Shown here in pieces: positions 41,502-54,900 of a stretch of DNA of 58,587 nucleotides (positions are counted from its first letter, which is position 1; each line of letters starts with the position of its first letter). The stretch is from Arachnopeziza araneosa (lineage: Eukaryota > Ascomycota > Leotiomycetes > Helotiales > Arachnopezizaceae). The translations under genes and the position numbers were made by a program. The stretch lies in the NCBI GenBank assembly GCA_003988855.1, contig QYAI01000191.1, positions 1 through 58,587 on the forward strand, in the 5' to 3' direction. Below the pieces are notes generated by a model. That model searched no databases, was not told the DNA's origin, and worked only from the letters and a program-made list of their open reading frames with translations.

Positions 41502-44500
41502 AAACTATTTTAATTGTAAAAAACTTCTAAAATAATAAAATAATACAAAAATAATATAAACTATTTTAATAATATAATTTTTTAAAAAATATTAAAATAG
41601 TATAAAACTATTAAAACTATAAAACTACTTTATTAATAAACTACTAAAAAACTATAAAACTATTAAAACTATAAAACTATTTTATTAAAAAACTACTAAA
41701 ATAATATAAACTATTGTAATATAAACTATTAAAACAATATAAAGTACTGAAATAATAAAAAAATATATTAATAAAAAAACAGTAAAAAAACAAAAACTAA
41801 TTAAATATTAAAACTACTAAAATAATACAAACTTTGTTAATGTTTAAAAAATATTACAATAATGCAAAACTACTAAAATAATAAAATAATAAAAACATTT
41901 TTAGTAGTAAAACTATTAAAATATTACAAAACTATTAATAATATATAAAACTATTTTAAATATTTAAAATTAAATTAAATAATAAAAATTATTTTAGTAT
42001 TTTTACTACTAAAATATTAAAATTATTAAAACTAGTTAAAACTACTAAAATAGTAAACTTATAAAATTGTAAAATTACTAAAATTGTAAAATTACTAAAA
42101 ATCTACTAAAATATTAATAAAAATTAAAATAGTAAAACTTGTTTTAATATTATAAAACTACTAAAATAGTAAAACTATAAAAATACTAAAAAATAACAAA
42201 ATAATAATAATAATACTAAAATAATATAAATAAATTTAATAGTAAAAGTACTAAAATAATAATAATAATTTTAATTAAAAACTAATAAAGTAGTAAAATA
42301 CTGTTTAAATAATAAACTACTAAAAACTACTAAAATAATAAAAAGTATATTAATATTTTAAAATTACAAAAATACTACAAAATACTAAAATACTATAAAT
42401 TAGTTATTTTTGTAAAACAAATTTAATAGTAAAAATAATTGTATTAAAATATTTAAATTTTGTTTTAATAATAAAACTACTAAAATTTTAAAAATTAATT
42501 TATTAATACAAAACTAATTTATTAATGCAAAACTAAAAAACTAATAACAACTAATAAAACAGTAAAAAACTATTTTAAACAATTAAAATAATATTAATTT
42601 ATTTTAAACTATTTTAATACTAAAATTGCTAATAGTAAAATTACAAAAAAAATAAAAAACTATTAAAATATTAAATTTTAAATAAAAATACTAAAAAAAT
42701 ATTAAAAAGCTATAAATTTAACAAAATATTAAAAACTATTTTATTAGCAAAATATACTAAAATACTAAAAAAAACAATTAAAAAATATAAACTATTAAAA
42801 TAGTATTAAAATAGTAAAATAGTAAATAACTACAAAAATAATAATTATTATTTTAATATTAAAAAACTACTAAAGTAACAAAACAATACTAAAATAATAA
42901 AAAACTAATTAAATAATATAAAATTACTTAAAGAATATAACTACTTTTAATTGTATAACTACTAAAATAGTAATTTTTTAAACTAAATAGCAAAAACTAT
43001 TTTAAACTACTAAAATAATAAAATACTTTACTAGTAAAAACTACTAAAAATAATAAAACTAAATAATTAATAAAAAACTACGAAAGTATTATAATAAAAT
43101 AAACTATTATATTAACATAAAAAAAACAAAAAATACTAAATATAAATTATACTAGAATTGTAAAAAATTATTATTTTAATAAAAAAGTAATTTTAGCAGT
43201 AAAACTACTAAAATATAAAATAGTAAACTAATATAAAAATATTAAAATAATACAAAATATTAAAATATTACAAAACTACTAAAATAATAAAAACTAAGTT
43301 AATAATAAAACTACTAAAATAATAAAAATACAAAAATAATTTAAAACTATTTTAAATTTTTAAAATAATATAAAATAATTTTATATTAAAAACTACTAAA
43401 ATAGTTAAAAAGTATTAAAATATTGCATTTTATACTTAAATAGTAAAATAATAAAATACTAAAAAGTATTAAAATGTTAAAAGTTAACTAAAAAAGTATA
43501 AAACTATATTTATAGTATATAAATACTAAAATAGTAATTTTTTAACTAAATAGTAAAAACTATTTTAAACTACTAAAATAATAAAATACTTTACTAGTAA
43601 AAACTACTAAAACAGTAGAAATTAATTTAATAATAAACTACTAAAATAGTAACAACTACTAAAATAGTATTATTCGAATTTTAAAATAATAAAAACTATT
43701 GTATACTATTAAAATAGTAAAAACTATTTTACTAGCGCAAAACTACTAAAATACTAAAATACTAAAATAGTAATAAAGCTATTAAATTAATAAAAACTAT
43801 TTAACAAGTATAAAACTACTAAAACAGTAAAAATTAATAAAATATTAAAAAATACTAAAATAGTAAAAACTGTTTTAATAATAAAAATACTACAGTAGTA
43901 AAAACTGTTTTAATAGTAATAAATAATGTTAAATTACTAAAATAATATAAAAAACTAAAAATAATTAAAAACTACTAAAATATTAAAAACTATTAAAATA
44001 GTAAAACTATTAAAATATTACTAAAATAATATAAAATAATTTTAAACTATTTTTTAAGTAAAATTATTAAAATAGTAAAAAATGTTTTAGTACTAGAAGC
44101 TACTAAAATAATTAAAACAATTTTAGTGGTAAAACTACTAAAAAAGTATTCTTCTAATATTAAAATAGTAAAAATTATTTTATTATTACAAAACTACTAA
44201 AATATTAAATATTAAAAAAATATTTTATTAGTGCAAAACTAATAAAATAGTAAAAACTAATTTAATATTACGAAACTATTATAATAGCTTAAAACAATTT
44301 TAATAAAAAACTAATAAAATAGTATAAAACTATAAAAATTATAAATTATTTTACTAGTGCAAAACTACTAAAATAGTATTATTATTTTATTAGTAAAAAC
44401 TAGTAAAATAATAAATATTTATATAATATTAAAATACTAGAAAGTTTACAAAATATTGTAAAAATAGCAAAAAAATATTAAAATACTATAACTTTATTTT

Positions 44501-44920
44501 AAATTACTAAAATAGTAAAACACTATTTAAAATTACTAAAAATACTAAAAAAGTAAAAAAGTAATAAACTATTTTAATTAAAAAATATTAATAAAATATT
44601 AAAAATATTAAATAGTATACAACAGTTTAAAACTATTAAAATAGTAAAAACTATTTTAGTAAAAAACTACTAAATTAATATAAAACTGTTTTAAAGTACT
44701 AAAATAGTAAAAACAATTTTAATAAAAAACTACTAAATAATATAATAACATTAAAATAGTATAAAGTTAATTTAATAGTAAAAACAACTAAAATAATAAA
44801 AACTAAATTAATAGTAAAAACTATTAAAATAATATAAAACTGCGAAAATAACAAAATTATATTAAAATAAAAATATTATATTTAAAAAAAATTAAATAAA
44901 AATTAAATAATATTATAAAT

Positions 44921-44941
44921 ATTACGTACTTCGTACGTAAC
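44921..44941 (+). repeat. Family B hairpin, copy 4
   Basis: The arms TTACGTAC and GTACGTAA pair perfectly over eight bases around TTC. The compensated G/C-to-A/T pair relative to the consensus keeps the stem intact. CACTTTTATATTATTTTAGT follows. Confidence 0.75.
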
Positions 44942-45103
44942 ACTTTTATATTATTTTAGTAGTTGTACTACTAAAATAATAAAAACTAATTTAGCAGTAA
45001 AAAACTACTAAAATAACGAAATTATATTAAAATAACAAAATTATATTAAGATAAATAAATTATATTTAAAAAAATTAAATAAAAATAAAAATATATTATA
45101 AAT

Positions 45104-45124
45104 ATTACTTACTTCGCACGTAAT
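45104..45124 (+). repeat. Family B hairpin, copy 5
   Basis: The arms are ATTACTTAC and GCACGTAAT with loop TTC, with two stem mismatches. It lies about 180 bases after copy 4 and shares its A-rich leader (AAATTATATTAAAATAA type), so copies 4-6 form a local cluster. Confidence 0.7.
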
Positions 45125-45277
45125 ACTTTTACAATATTTTAGTAACAAATTACTAAAATAGTAAAAACTAATTTAATATTATAAAACTACTAAAATAAGA
45201 AAATAAGAAAATAATAAAAAATAATTAAAATAAAATAAAAACAAGATAAAATTAAATTTAATTAATAATAGTTAAAT

Positions 45278-45298
45278 ATTGCGTGCTTCGCACGTAAT
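45278..45298 (+). repeat. Family B hairpin, copy 6 (best conserved stem)
   Basis: The arms are ATTGCGTGC and GCACGTAAT around TTC. Only one G:T wobble interrupts the 9-bp stem. It carries two CpGs in the left arm and two in the loop and right arm, which is exceptional in this AT-rich background. AATTTTATACTATTTTAATA follows. Confidence 0.75.
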
Positions 45299-46597
45299 AA
45301 TTTTATACTATTTTAATAAAAATTAATAAAATAGTTAATTATTAAAATAATAATAAAATAATAACAAGATAATAAAATAGTAAAAACTATTTTAATAGTA
45401 AAAAACTATATAAAACTACTAAAATTGTAAAAACTAGTTTAATAAAATATTACTAAAACAGTATAAATATTAATAAAATAATAAAATAGTAAAAAACTAT
45501 TTTAGTAAAAAACTACTAAAATAGTATAAAACTATTATAAACTACTAAAATAATAAAAACTATTTTAAACTACTAAAATACTAAAAACTACTAAAATAGT
45601 AAAAACTATTTTACTAGTACAAAATTACTAAAACATTAAAACTAATCTATTAGTAAAAACTAATTTATATTAAACTATTATAAACTATTTTATTAACGTA
45701 ATAATAGTAAAAAAGCTTTTTATTATAAATTATAATAAAACAGTTAAAAGTTAAAATTTTAAGAAATATATATTTTAATAAAAAACAATTTTAATAGTTA
45801 AACTAGTAAAATACAAAATATTAAAATATTAAAATAGCAATAAAATAATATAAACAATTATAATAGTAAAACTACTAAAAATTACTAAATAATATAAAAC
45901 TAATTTAAACTACTTAAATAGTAAAAAACTAATAAAATAGTAAGAATTTATTTTAATAGTAAAAAACTAAAATAATAATAATAATAACTTTAGTATTTAA
46001 ACTACTAAAAGTTAAATATTACATTTTATATTAAAATAGTAAAAAAATACTAAAGTACTAAAATACTAAAAACTTATTAAAAAATTATATAAAACTTTAA
46101 AATACTTTAAAAAATATGTAAATATTTAAATAATAAAAAATTACAAAATATTAAAAAGCTAAAAATTTACTAAAATAATATAAAACTACTAAAATTAATA
46201 AAATAGTAAAAATTATTTTAGTAATAAAACTACTAAAATAGTAAAAACTAATTTATTAGTACAAAACTACTAAAATAGTACTTAAATAATATAAAACTAT
46301 TTTTAACTGTAAAAGTAGTTAAAACTATTTAAAAAAACTATTACTATAATAATAAAAACAATTTTAGCAGTAAAATACTAAAAAAATATTATTTTAATAT
46401 TAAAATAGTAAAAATTATATTACTAGTACAAAACTAACAAACTTGTAAAAACTACTAAAATAGTAAAAATAATTTTTTTAGTATAAAACTACTAAAGAAA
46501 TAAAAATAGTTTTAGTAAAATATTACTAAAATAGTAAAATCTATTTTAAACTACTAAAATAATACTGAAATAGTAAAAAATATATTTTAATATTTTA

Positions 46598-46720
46598 AAA
46601 ATACAAAAATACTATAAATTACTAAAATACTATAAATTAATTATTATTGTAAAACTATTTTAATAATAAAAAACTATTAAAATAAAAAAAGTAATTTAAC
46701 TAAAACATTACTAAAATAAT
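46598..46720 (+). repeat. Dispersed repeat family E, representative copy
   Basis: The unit reads ACAAAAATACTATAAATTAC, then TAAAATACTATAAATTAATT, ATTATTGTAAAACTATTTTA and a block ending ACTATTAAAATAGCAA in related copies. Other copies lie near 6955-7080, 26310-26430, 30115-30240, 37778-37850 and 42350-42440, all on the + strand. The copy near 30115 begins about 85 bases downstream of the solo LTR. The family is unassigned. Confidence 0.6.
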
Positions 46721-48456
46721 ACTAAAATATTAAAATATTAAAAAACTAATAAAACAATAAAGACTATTTCAGTAGTAGAAAACTAATAAAATAATAACTA
46801 ATTTATTTGTAAAACTACTAAAATAATAAAAAACTATTTTATTAGTATAAAACTACTAAAACAATTTTAAAATAATATAAAATTCTTTTTAACTACTAAA
46901 ATAGTATAAATAACTTTAACAATAATAATACTAAAATAATAAAAACAACTTTAAGATTAAAATTAATACAATAGTATATAAATACTAAAATATTACTAAA
47001 ATAGTAAAAATTATTTTAATTTACTTAAATGTTACAAAAAATATATAAAACTATTATAAACTACAAAAATACTAAAAACAATTTTATTAGTAAAACTACT
47101 AAAATAATATAAACTATTTTAATACTGTAAAACTAGTAAAACAGTAAAAAACAATTTTAATAGTAAAAATATAAATTTTTTTAAAAATTACTAAAATATT
47201 ACAAATATTAAAATATTACAAAACTAATAAAATAATATAAACTACAAAAATAAGAAAAACTATTTTACTAGTAAAAACTACTAAAATCGTAAAAACTAAA
47301 ATATTAGTAAAAACAACTAAATTAGTATTAAAATATTATAAACTTATTTTAAACTACTAAAAAAGTATAAAATAAGTGTAATAGTAACTTGCTAAAATAA
47401 TAAAAACTACTAGAATATTAAAAAATATATTAAAATAGTAAAAACTACTTTACTATTGCAAAACTACTAAAATAGTAAAAATAATATTTAAATAGTAAAA
47501 CTAGTAAAAAGAATTTTTTTTAAAATAGTATAAAACTATATTAAACTAGTAAAATATTATTAAAATAATATAAAAATATTTCAAACTACTAAAATAGTAA
47601 TAAAACTACTAAAATAGTAAAAACTAATTTAATAATAAATTATTAAAATAATTATAAACTATTTAAAACTACTAGAATAAAAAAAAATACTAAAATAATA
47701 AAATATAATAAAATAGTAAAAAAACTACTAAAATAATACTAAAATAATGTAAAATTATTTTAAACTAATAAAATAATAAAAATTACTAAAACTATAAAAA
47801 CAATTTTAATACTAAAACTAGTATAATAGTGTAAAATTAATAAAATATTAAAAATAAAAAATATTAAAAAATATTACTATATTAATAAAAACTATTTTAG
47901 TAGTAAAACTACTGAAAAAGTATTATTAAAATATTAAAATATTAAAAATTATTTTACAAATACAAAAGTATTAAAATAGTAAAAATACTATTAAAACATT
48001 AAAAACTATTTTAAGCTACTAGAATAATAAAAGAAATTTTAGTAGTAAAACTACTAAAATAATAAAAGCTATTTTAAACTACTAAAATACTACGAATTAC
48101 TGAAATAATAAAATAATACTAAAATAATATAAACTGTTTTAGTAGTAAAACTATTAAAATAGTAAAAATTATTTTATTAGTATAAAAATATTTAAATAGT
48201 AGAATAATTTAAAACTATTTTACAAGTACAAAATTACAAAACGCGTAAAAACTAATAAAATAATAAAAACTATTTTATAAAAAACTACTAAAATAATAAT
48301 AAAATAGTAAAAACTATTTTAGTAGTAAAACTAGTAAAATAGTAATATTATTTTATTAGTACAAAACTACTAAAATAATAAAACTAATTTTAAAACTAAA
48401 ACTTTTAAAATTGTAAAACTAGTATTAAAATAATAAAAAATACTAAAATATTAAAA

Positions 48457-48570
48457 ACTACTAAAACATTAAAAACTACTAAAATAAACAATATTAAAAT
48501 AGTAAAAACTAGTAAAACATTAAAAACTACTAAAATAAACAATATTAAAATAGTAAAAACTAGTAAAAAA
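48457..48570 (+). repeat. 51-bp tandem repeat, about 2.2 copies
   Basis: A 51-base unit with AAAACATTAAAAACTACTAA and AATAAACAATATTAAAATAG starts at 48457 and 48508, with a partial copy at 48559. The first copies differ at ACTACT/ACTAGT. The length is close to three base units. Confidence 0.9.
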
Positions 48571-50540
48571 TAATTTTAATACTAAAACTATTAAAACTAT
48601 ATTAAAATAATATAAACTAATTTATTAAAAAACGATTAAAAAAGTAAAAAAGTACTAAGATAATATAATAATATTAAAAACTATTTTAAACTACTAAAAT
48701 AAATAAAAAACAATTTTACTAATAAAACTACTAAAATCGTAAAAAAAAAATTAAAATAGTAAAAACTTGATTTATTAATAATACTACTACAATAATATAA
48801 ACTATTTTAGTAAAAAAAAACTAAAATAGTGTAAAACTATTTAAAACTATTTTAATAACAAACGACTAAAAACTAATTTAGTAGTAAAACTACTAAAACA
48901 ATAAAAACTATTTTAGTATTAAAATTACTAAAATTGTAAAAACTATTTTTAAAAAAACTGCTAAAGTATTATAAACTAGTTTAATAGCAAAGTTACTAAA
49001 ATTGTAAAATCTACTAAAATAGTAAAAAACTATTTTAGTAAAAAACACTAAAATATTATAAAACTATTTTAAACTACTAAAATATTAAAAAACAAACTAA
49101 AATAATAAAAGCTATTACTATATTGTAAAACTACTGAAATAGTATAAAAATACTAAAATAATAAAAACAATATTAGTAGTAGAAACTATTTTAATATTTA
49201 AAACTAGTTTAATAGTAAAAAACAATTTTAATAGTATAAAACTACTAAAATATTTTTAGTAATAAAACTATTTTAGTAAAAAAATTATTTTTCTAGTAAA
49301 ACTATTAAAATATTACATGTTATACGAAAATAATAAAAAATTACTTAAATAATAAAATACTAAATTTTTTTTAAAATGCTAAAAATTTACGAAAATAATA
49401 TTAAAATATTTTTAGTAGTAAAACTACTAATATAGTATACTTTATTATAATAGTAAAAATACTAAAACTGTATAAAACTACTAAAACAATACAAAATTAT
49501 TATAACAATATAAAGTTGTTTTAATAGTAAAAACTATTTTAATTAAAAATTAATAAAAAAATAAAATAATAAATTTTTTTTAAAACTACTAACAAATTAT
49601 AAAACTTTTTAAATAATAATTTACTAAAATAATAAAAAAGTAATTTAGTAGTAAAAACTACTAACTTAGTCTAAGTTACTAATATAGCGTAAAAAATACT
49701 AAAATAGTAAAAACTATTTTAATACTAAAAGTATTAAAATACTAAAAAATATATAAAAATAAAATAACACTGTTAAAATATTATAAACGTAATTTAAACT
49801 ACTAAAATAATAAAAACAATTTTTATATTAAAAAACTATTAAAAAAATAAAACTAATTTTTGTATTAAACTGTTAAAATAATATAAACTACTAAAATAGT
49901 AAAAACTATATTACTAGTACAAACTAGTTTATTATAAAACTACTGAAATATTAAGTACTAAAAACTACTAAAATATTAAAAACGATTTTAATAATATTAA
50001 ATAGTAAGATAATAAAAACTATTTTAGTAGTAAAACTTCTAATAAAATATTGTTTTAATATTAAAAATATTAAAAATTATTTTATTAGTGTAAAACTAAT
50101 AAAATATTGAAAACTGTTTTAAAAAAAAATATTAACATAGTATAAAACTGTTTTAAACTACTAAAATACTAAAAATACTAATAAAAAACACAAATTACTA
50201 AAAAACAATTCTAGTTAAAAACTAGTAAAATAGTTAAAACAATTGTAATAGTAAAAACTACTAAAATAGTATAAACTAATAAAAAATTTACATTTAAACT
50301 AAAATACTAAAAAATACAAAAATACAAAAATAATAAAATAACAAAATACTAAAAAATATTAAAAAGCTATAAATTTACTAAAATAATATAAAACTATTAA
50401 AATTGCTAAAATAATATAAGCTATTTTAATAGTAGAAAGTACTAAAATAGTAAAAACAATTTTAGTAAAAAACTACAAAAATATTAAAAACTATTAAAAA
50501 ATTAAAAACTACTAAAATAGTAAAATTATAAAAATATTAT

Positions 50541-50618
50541 AAAACTATTAAAATATTACATTTTATATTAAAACAGTAAAAAACTATTAAAATATTACAT
50601 TTTATACTAAAATAATAT
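50541..50618 (+). repeat. Dispersed repeat family C, tandem pair of 39-bp units
   Basis: Two 39-base units, each centred on AATATTACATTTTATA, sit head to tail. They belong to a dispersed family with core AATATTACATTTTATACTAA, followed by A-rich runs of TACTAAAATA, then ATGCTAAAAATTTACTAAAA and AAACTATATTTATAATATAA in full copies of about 150-230 bases. Further copies lie near 9043, 9151, 16885, 19905, 25190, 39068, 40190, 43410, 46015, 49305, 50285, 51352, 51395 and 51455. All are on the + strand and most lie in the last 13 kb of satellite 1. No function can be assigned. Confidence 0.7.
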
Positions 50619-51964
50619 AAAACAATTAAAATTACTAAAATAATAAAATACTAAAATAATATAAAACTACTAAAATAATAATAACTACTTTAGTTGCAAA
50701 TTGCTAAAATAGTAAAAATTATTACTAAAGTATTAAAAACTATTATAATAAAAAACTACTAAAATAATATAAACTAGTTTATTAGTACAAAATTATTAAA
50801 ATAGTATAAACTACTAAAATAGTTAAAAAAAATTAATAAAATATTGCTAAACTATTAACTACGATTAATATAGTAAAAACTATTTTATTATTGTAAAACT
50901 ACTAAAATATTAAAAACTATTTTTTTACTAAAAACTGTTAAAATAACAAAATAATAATAAAAACTACGAAAATATATAAACTACTAAAATAATTAAAGTA
51001 ATACTAAAACAATAAAAGCTATTTTAGTAGTAAAATTTCTAAAACTACTAAAATAGTAAAAAACAATTATATTAGTAAAACTACGAAAATAATTTAAAAC
51101 TATTTAAAATTACTAAAATATTACAAAACTAATAAAATAACTATAAACAATTTTAAACTACTAAAATATTATAAAACTATTTTAATATTGCAAAACTACT
51201 AACATAATTTAAAACTATTAAAATAGTTAAGTACTTTAATAATAAAAACTACTAAAATAATACTAAAAAATATTAAAACAGTAAAAATTTATTTTGTTAG
51301 TAAAAAACTAATAAAATAATAATAACGACTTTAGTATTTAAATTACTAAAATTTAAATATTACATTTTATGCTAAAATATTAACAAACTATATAAAAATT
51401 ACATTTTATACTAAAATACTTAAAAAAAACTAAAATAATAAAATAATAAAAAACTATTAAAGTATTAAATTTTATATTAAAATGCTAAAATAATACTTAA
51501 ATACTAAAATAATAAAATATTATAAAATTATTTTAAACTACTAAAATAGTAAAAGCTAATTTTAATAGCAAAAATTAATTTTAATAGTAAAAAATACTAA
51601 AACAATATAAACAATTTTATTATTAAAACTACTAAAATACTAAAATAAAAATTTTAAAATTTTAAAATATTAAAAACTATTTAAAACTACTAGAATAATA
51701 AAAATTAATTTAATAGTAAAACAATTAAAATAACATAAATTGTTTTAGTAGTTATACTACTAAAGTAATAAAAACAAGTTTAATAGTAAAACTAATAAAA
51801 TAGTAAAAACTATTTAATAAAAAAACTACTAAAATTATGTAAATTATTTTATTAGTAAAAAACTTTTAAAATATTAAAACTAATTTTACTAAAATAATAC
51901 TAAAATAATATAAAACTAGTTTAAACTATTAAAATAATACTAAAATATTATAAAAATATAAAAT

Positions 51965-54900
51965 GCTTAATACTGCTTAAAACAATTTAAATGTAATTAA
52001 AAGTATATAATAATAAATATAAAATGCTTAAAATTACTTAAAATTACTTAAAAATATATATAAAATTTATAAAAATTTATATAAATTGCTTAAACTATTT
52101 AAACTATTAAAAACTACTTAAAAATACATATAAAATACTTAAAAATGCTTAAAATAGCATAAAACTATTTAAAACTATTTAAAACTACTTAAAACTAATT
52201 AAACTTATTTAAAAAATTATATAAAATATATTTAAAAAAATTAAAACTACTTAAACTATATAAAAACTACGAAAAAATAATTAAAAATATAAAAAAACTA
52301 TTTAAAACTACTTAAAAGTATATATAAAATATTAAAAGCTAATTAAAATTATATAAAAATACTTAAAACTATTAAAAACTATTTAAAGTATTTAAACTTA
52401 TATAAAAATACTTAAACTTAATAATAGCTACTTAAAAATAAGTAAAAATATATACAAAACGCTTAAAACTACTAAAAAAAAATAAAAAATATATAAATAA
52501 TATTTAAAAATACTTAAAAATATTTAAAACTATTTAAAATAGTATAAAATACTTAAAAATATTTAAAATATTTAAAAAAGCTTAAAAATAGTTAAAAATA
52601 ATTAAAACTTTTTTTAAAAATAAAAAAAATGTTTAAAACTAATTAAAACTATATAAAAATACTTAAAAATAAATAAATTTTTTTTTAAACTAATTAAAAC
52701 TACTTAAAATATTTCAAACTATTTAAAAATATATATAAAAAACTTAAAATTACTAAAAACTAAGTAAAAACTACTGAAAAATTATTTATAGTATATATAA
52801 AATTTGTAAAACTACTTTAAATTACTTAAAACTACTTAAAATAGCTTAAAATTATATATAAAATGCTTAAAACTATTTAAATTTGTTTAAAGTTACTTAA
52901 AATAACTTAAAACTACTTAAAAATGCTTAAAAAAATATATTTAATACTTAACAAAATTTAAAAATATATATAAAGTATATATAACTGTTTAAACTACTTA
53001 AAACTACTTAAAATTACTTAAAACTACTTAAAATTACTTAAAAATATATATAAAATACTAGAAACTACTTAAATTATATTAAACTACTTAAAACTACTTA
53101 AAAATATATATATAATATTTAAAACTATTAAAAAATATATATAAACTACTAAAAAATACTTAAAAATACTAAAAATATATATAATTTAGTTAAACTACTT
53201 AAAACTATATAAAACTATGTAAAATTACTTAAACTACTTAAAAATAGTTAAAAATGTATACAAAATAATAAAAAACACTTAAAACTACTTAAAACTACTT
53301 AAAAAAAAATATATAAACTGTTTAAAATTATTTAAAATTATTTAAAATTACTTAAAACTACTTAAAAATATATATAAAACAATTAAAACTATGTAATAAT
53401 ACTTTAAGCTATTTAATACTGTTTAAAATTAATTAAAACTACTTAAATATTTATATATAATACTTAAAACTATTTAAAACTACATAAAAAATTAAAAAAT
53501 AAAAAAAATATATTTAAAACTGCTTAAAACTAATTAAAACTAATTAAAACTATTAAAAACTACTTACAAATATATATAAAATACTTAAAACTATTTAAAC
53601 TTACGTAAAAATATTTAAAACTACTTAAAATAATTTAAAAATACTTAAAATAATTAAAAATACTTTAAAATATATACTAAAAGCTTAAAACTATTTAAAA
53701 TATTTAAAAATATATATAAAATACTTAAAATTACTTAAAACTACTTCAAACAATTTAAAACTTTAAATGTAATATTTAAACTACTTATAATTATATAAAA
53801 ATACTAAAAACTATTTAAAACTAGTTAAAACTACTTTAAACTATATAAAAATACTTAAAGCTATTTAATACTATTTAAAATTACTTAAAACTAGTTAAAA
53901 ATAATTAAAACTGCTAAAAATTACTTAAAAATATATAAAAATATATATAAAACGCTTAAAATTACGTAAAATTATTTAAAACTACTTTAAAATATTTAAA
54001 ATTATATAAAAATCCTAAAAAATACTTAAAAATATATAAAAAATATATAAAAATAGTAATAAATACTTAAAACAATTTAAAACAATTTAAAACTATTTAA
54101 ATTAATTAAAATTATTTAAGTTGCTTAAAACTATATATAAATATTTATATATATAAAAAAAATGCTTATAATTACTTAAAACTACTTAAAACTATATAAA
54201 AATACTTTAAGCTATTTAACACTACTTAATTTTTTTTAAAAATATATACAAACTACTTAAAACTACTTAAAATTAAGTAAAACTATTTAAAATTATTAAA
54301 AATTACTTAAAACTACTAAAAAAAATAAAATAACAATATATTAAATACTTTTAATAGCTTATAATTATTTAAAATTATTAAAAGCTATATAAAACTATAT
54401 AAAAATACTTAAAGTTTTTTATAAAATATATACAAAGTATTTAAAACTATTAAAAACTACTTATAACTACTTAAAACTATATAAAAATATTAAAACATAT
54501 AGAAAAAATATATATAAAATATTTAAAACTACTTATAGTTATTTAAAAACTACTTAAAAATATATATAAAGTTTTTAAAACTACTTAAAACTACTTAAAC
54601 TTACTTAAAAATACTTAAATTATATAAAAATAGTTAAAAATAGTTAAAAACTTATATAAAATATTTAAAACTAGTTAAAACTAATTAAAATTAATTAAAA
54701 CTAATTAAAATTAATTAAAACTAATTAAAACTAATTAAAACTAATTAAAATTAATTAAAACTAATTAAAACTAATTAAAACTAATTAAAACTAATTAAAA
54801 CTACTTAAAAATACTTAAAATTATATACTAAATATTTAAAACTACTTAAAAATAAATAAAAGTTTATATAAAATACTTTAAACTATTTTAAATAGCTTAA

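Larger units (their letters stand above)
30032..51960 (+). repeat. Satellite 1, right block
   Basis: The same 18-bp dyad-core array resumes directly after the solo LTR, with the same strand bias, so the LTR is an insertion into one array. The block has no gene. It differs from the left block in family content. Family C (around AATATTACATTTTATACTAA) is concentrated between about 39 and 51.5 kb. Five of the six CpG hairpins of family B lie here. Family D becomes rare after about 43.4 kb. The array ends near 51.95 kb, where ACTACTAAAATAGT-type words give way within tens of bases to CTTAAAA-type words of satellite 2. Confidence 0.85.

Noticed and set aside
1..51960. Fungal mitochondrial intergenic DNA, which can be this AT-rich
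   Set aside because: No mitochondrial gene, tRNA or GC cluster is present. The array holds a nuclear-type LTR and adjoins a RIP-mutated Ty3/gypsy element.
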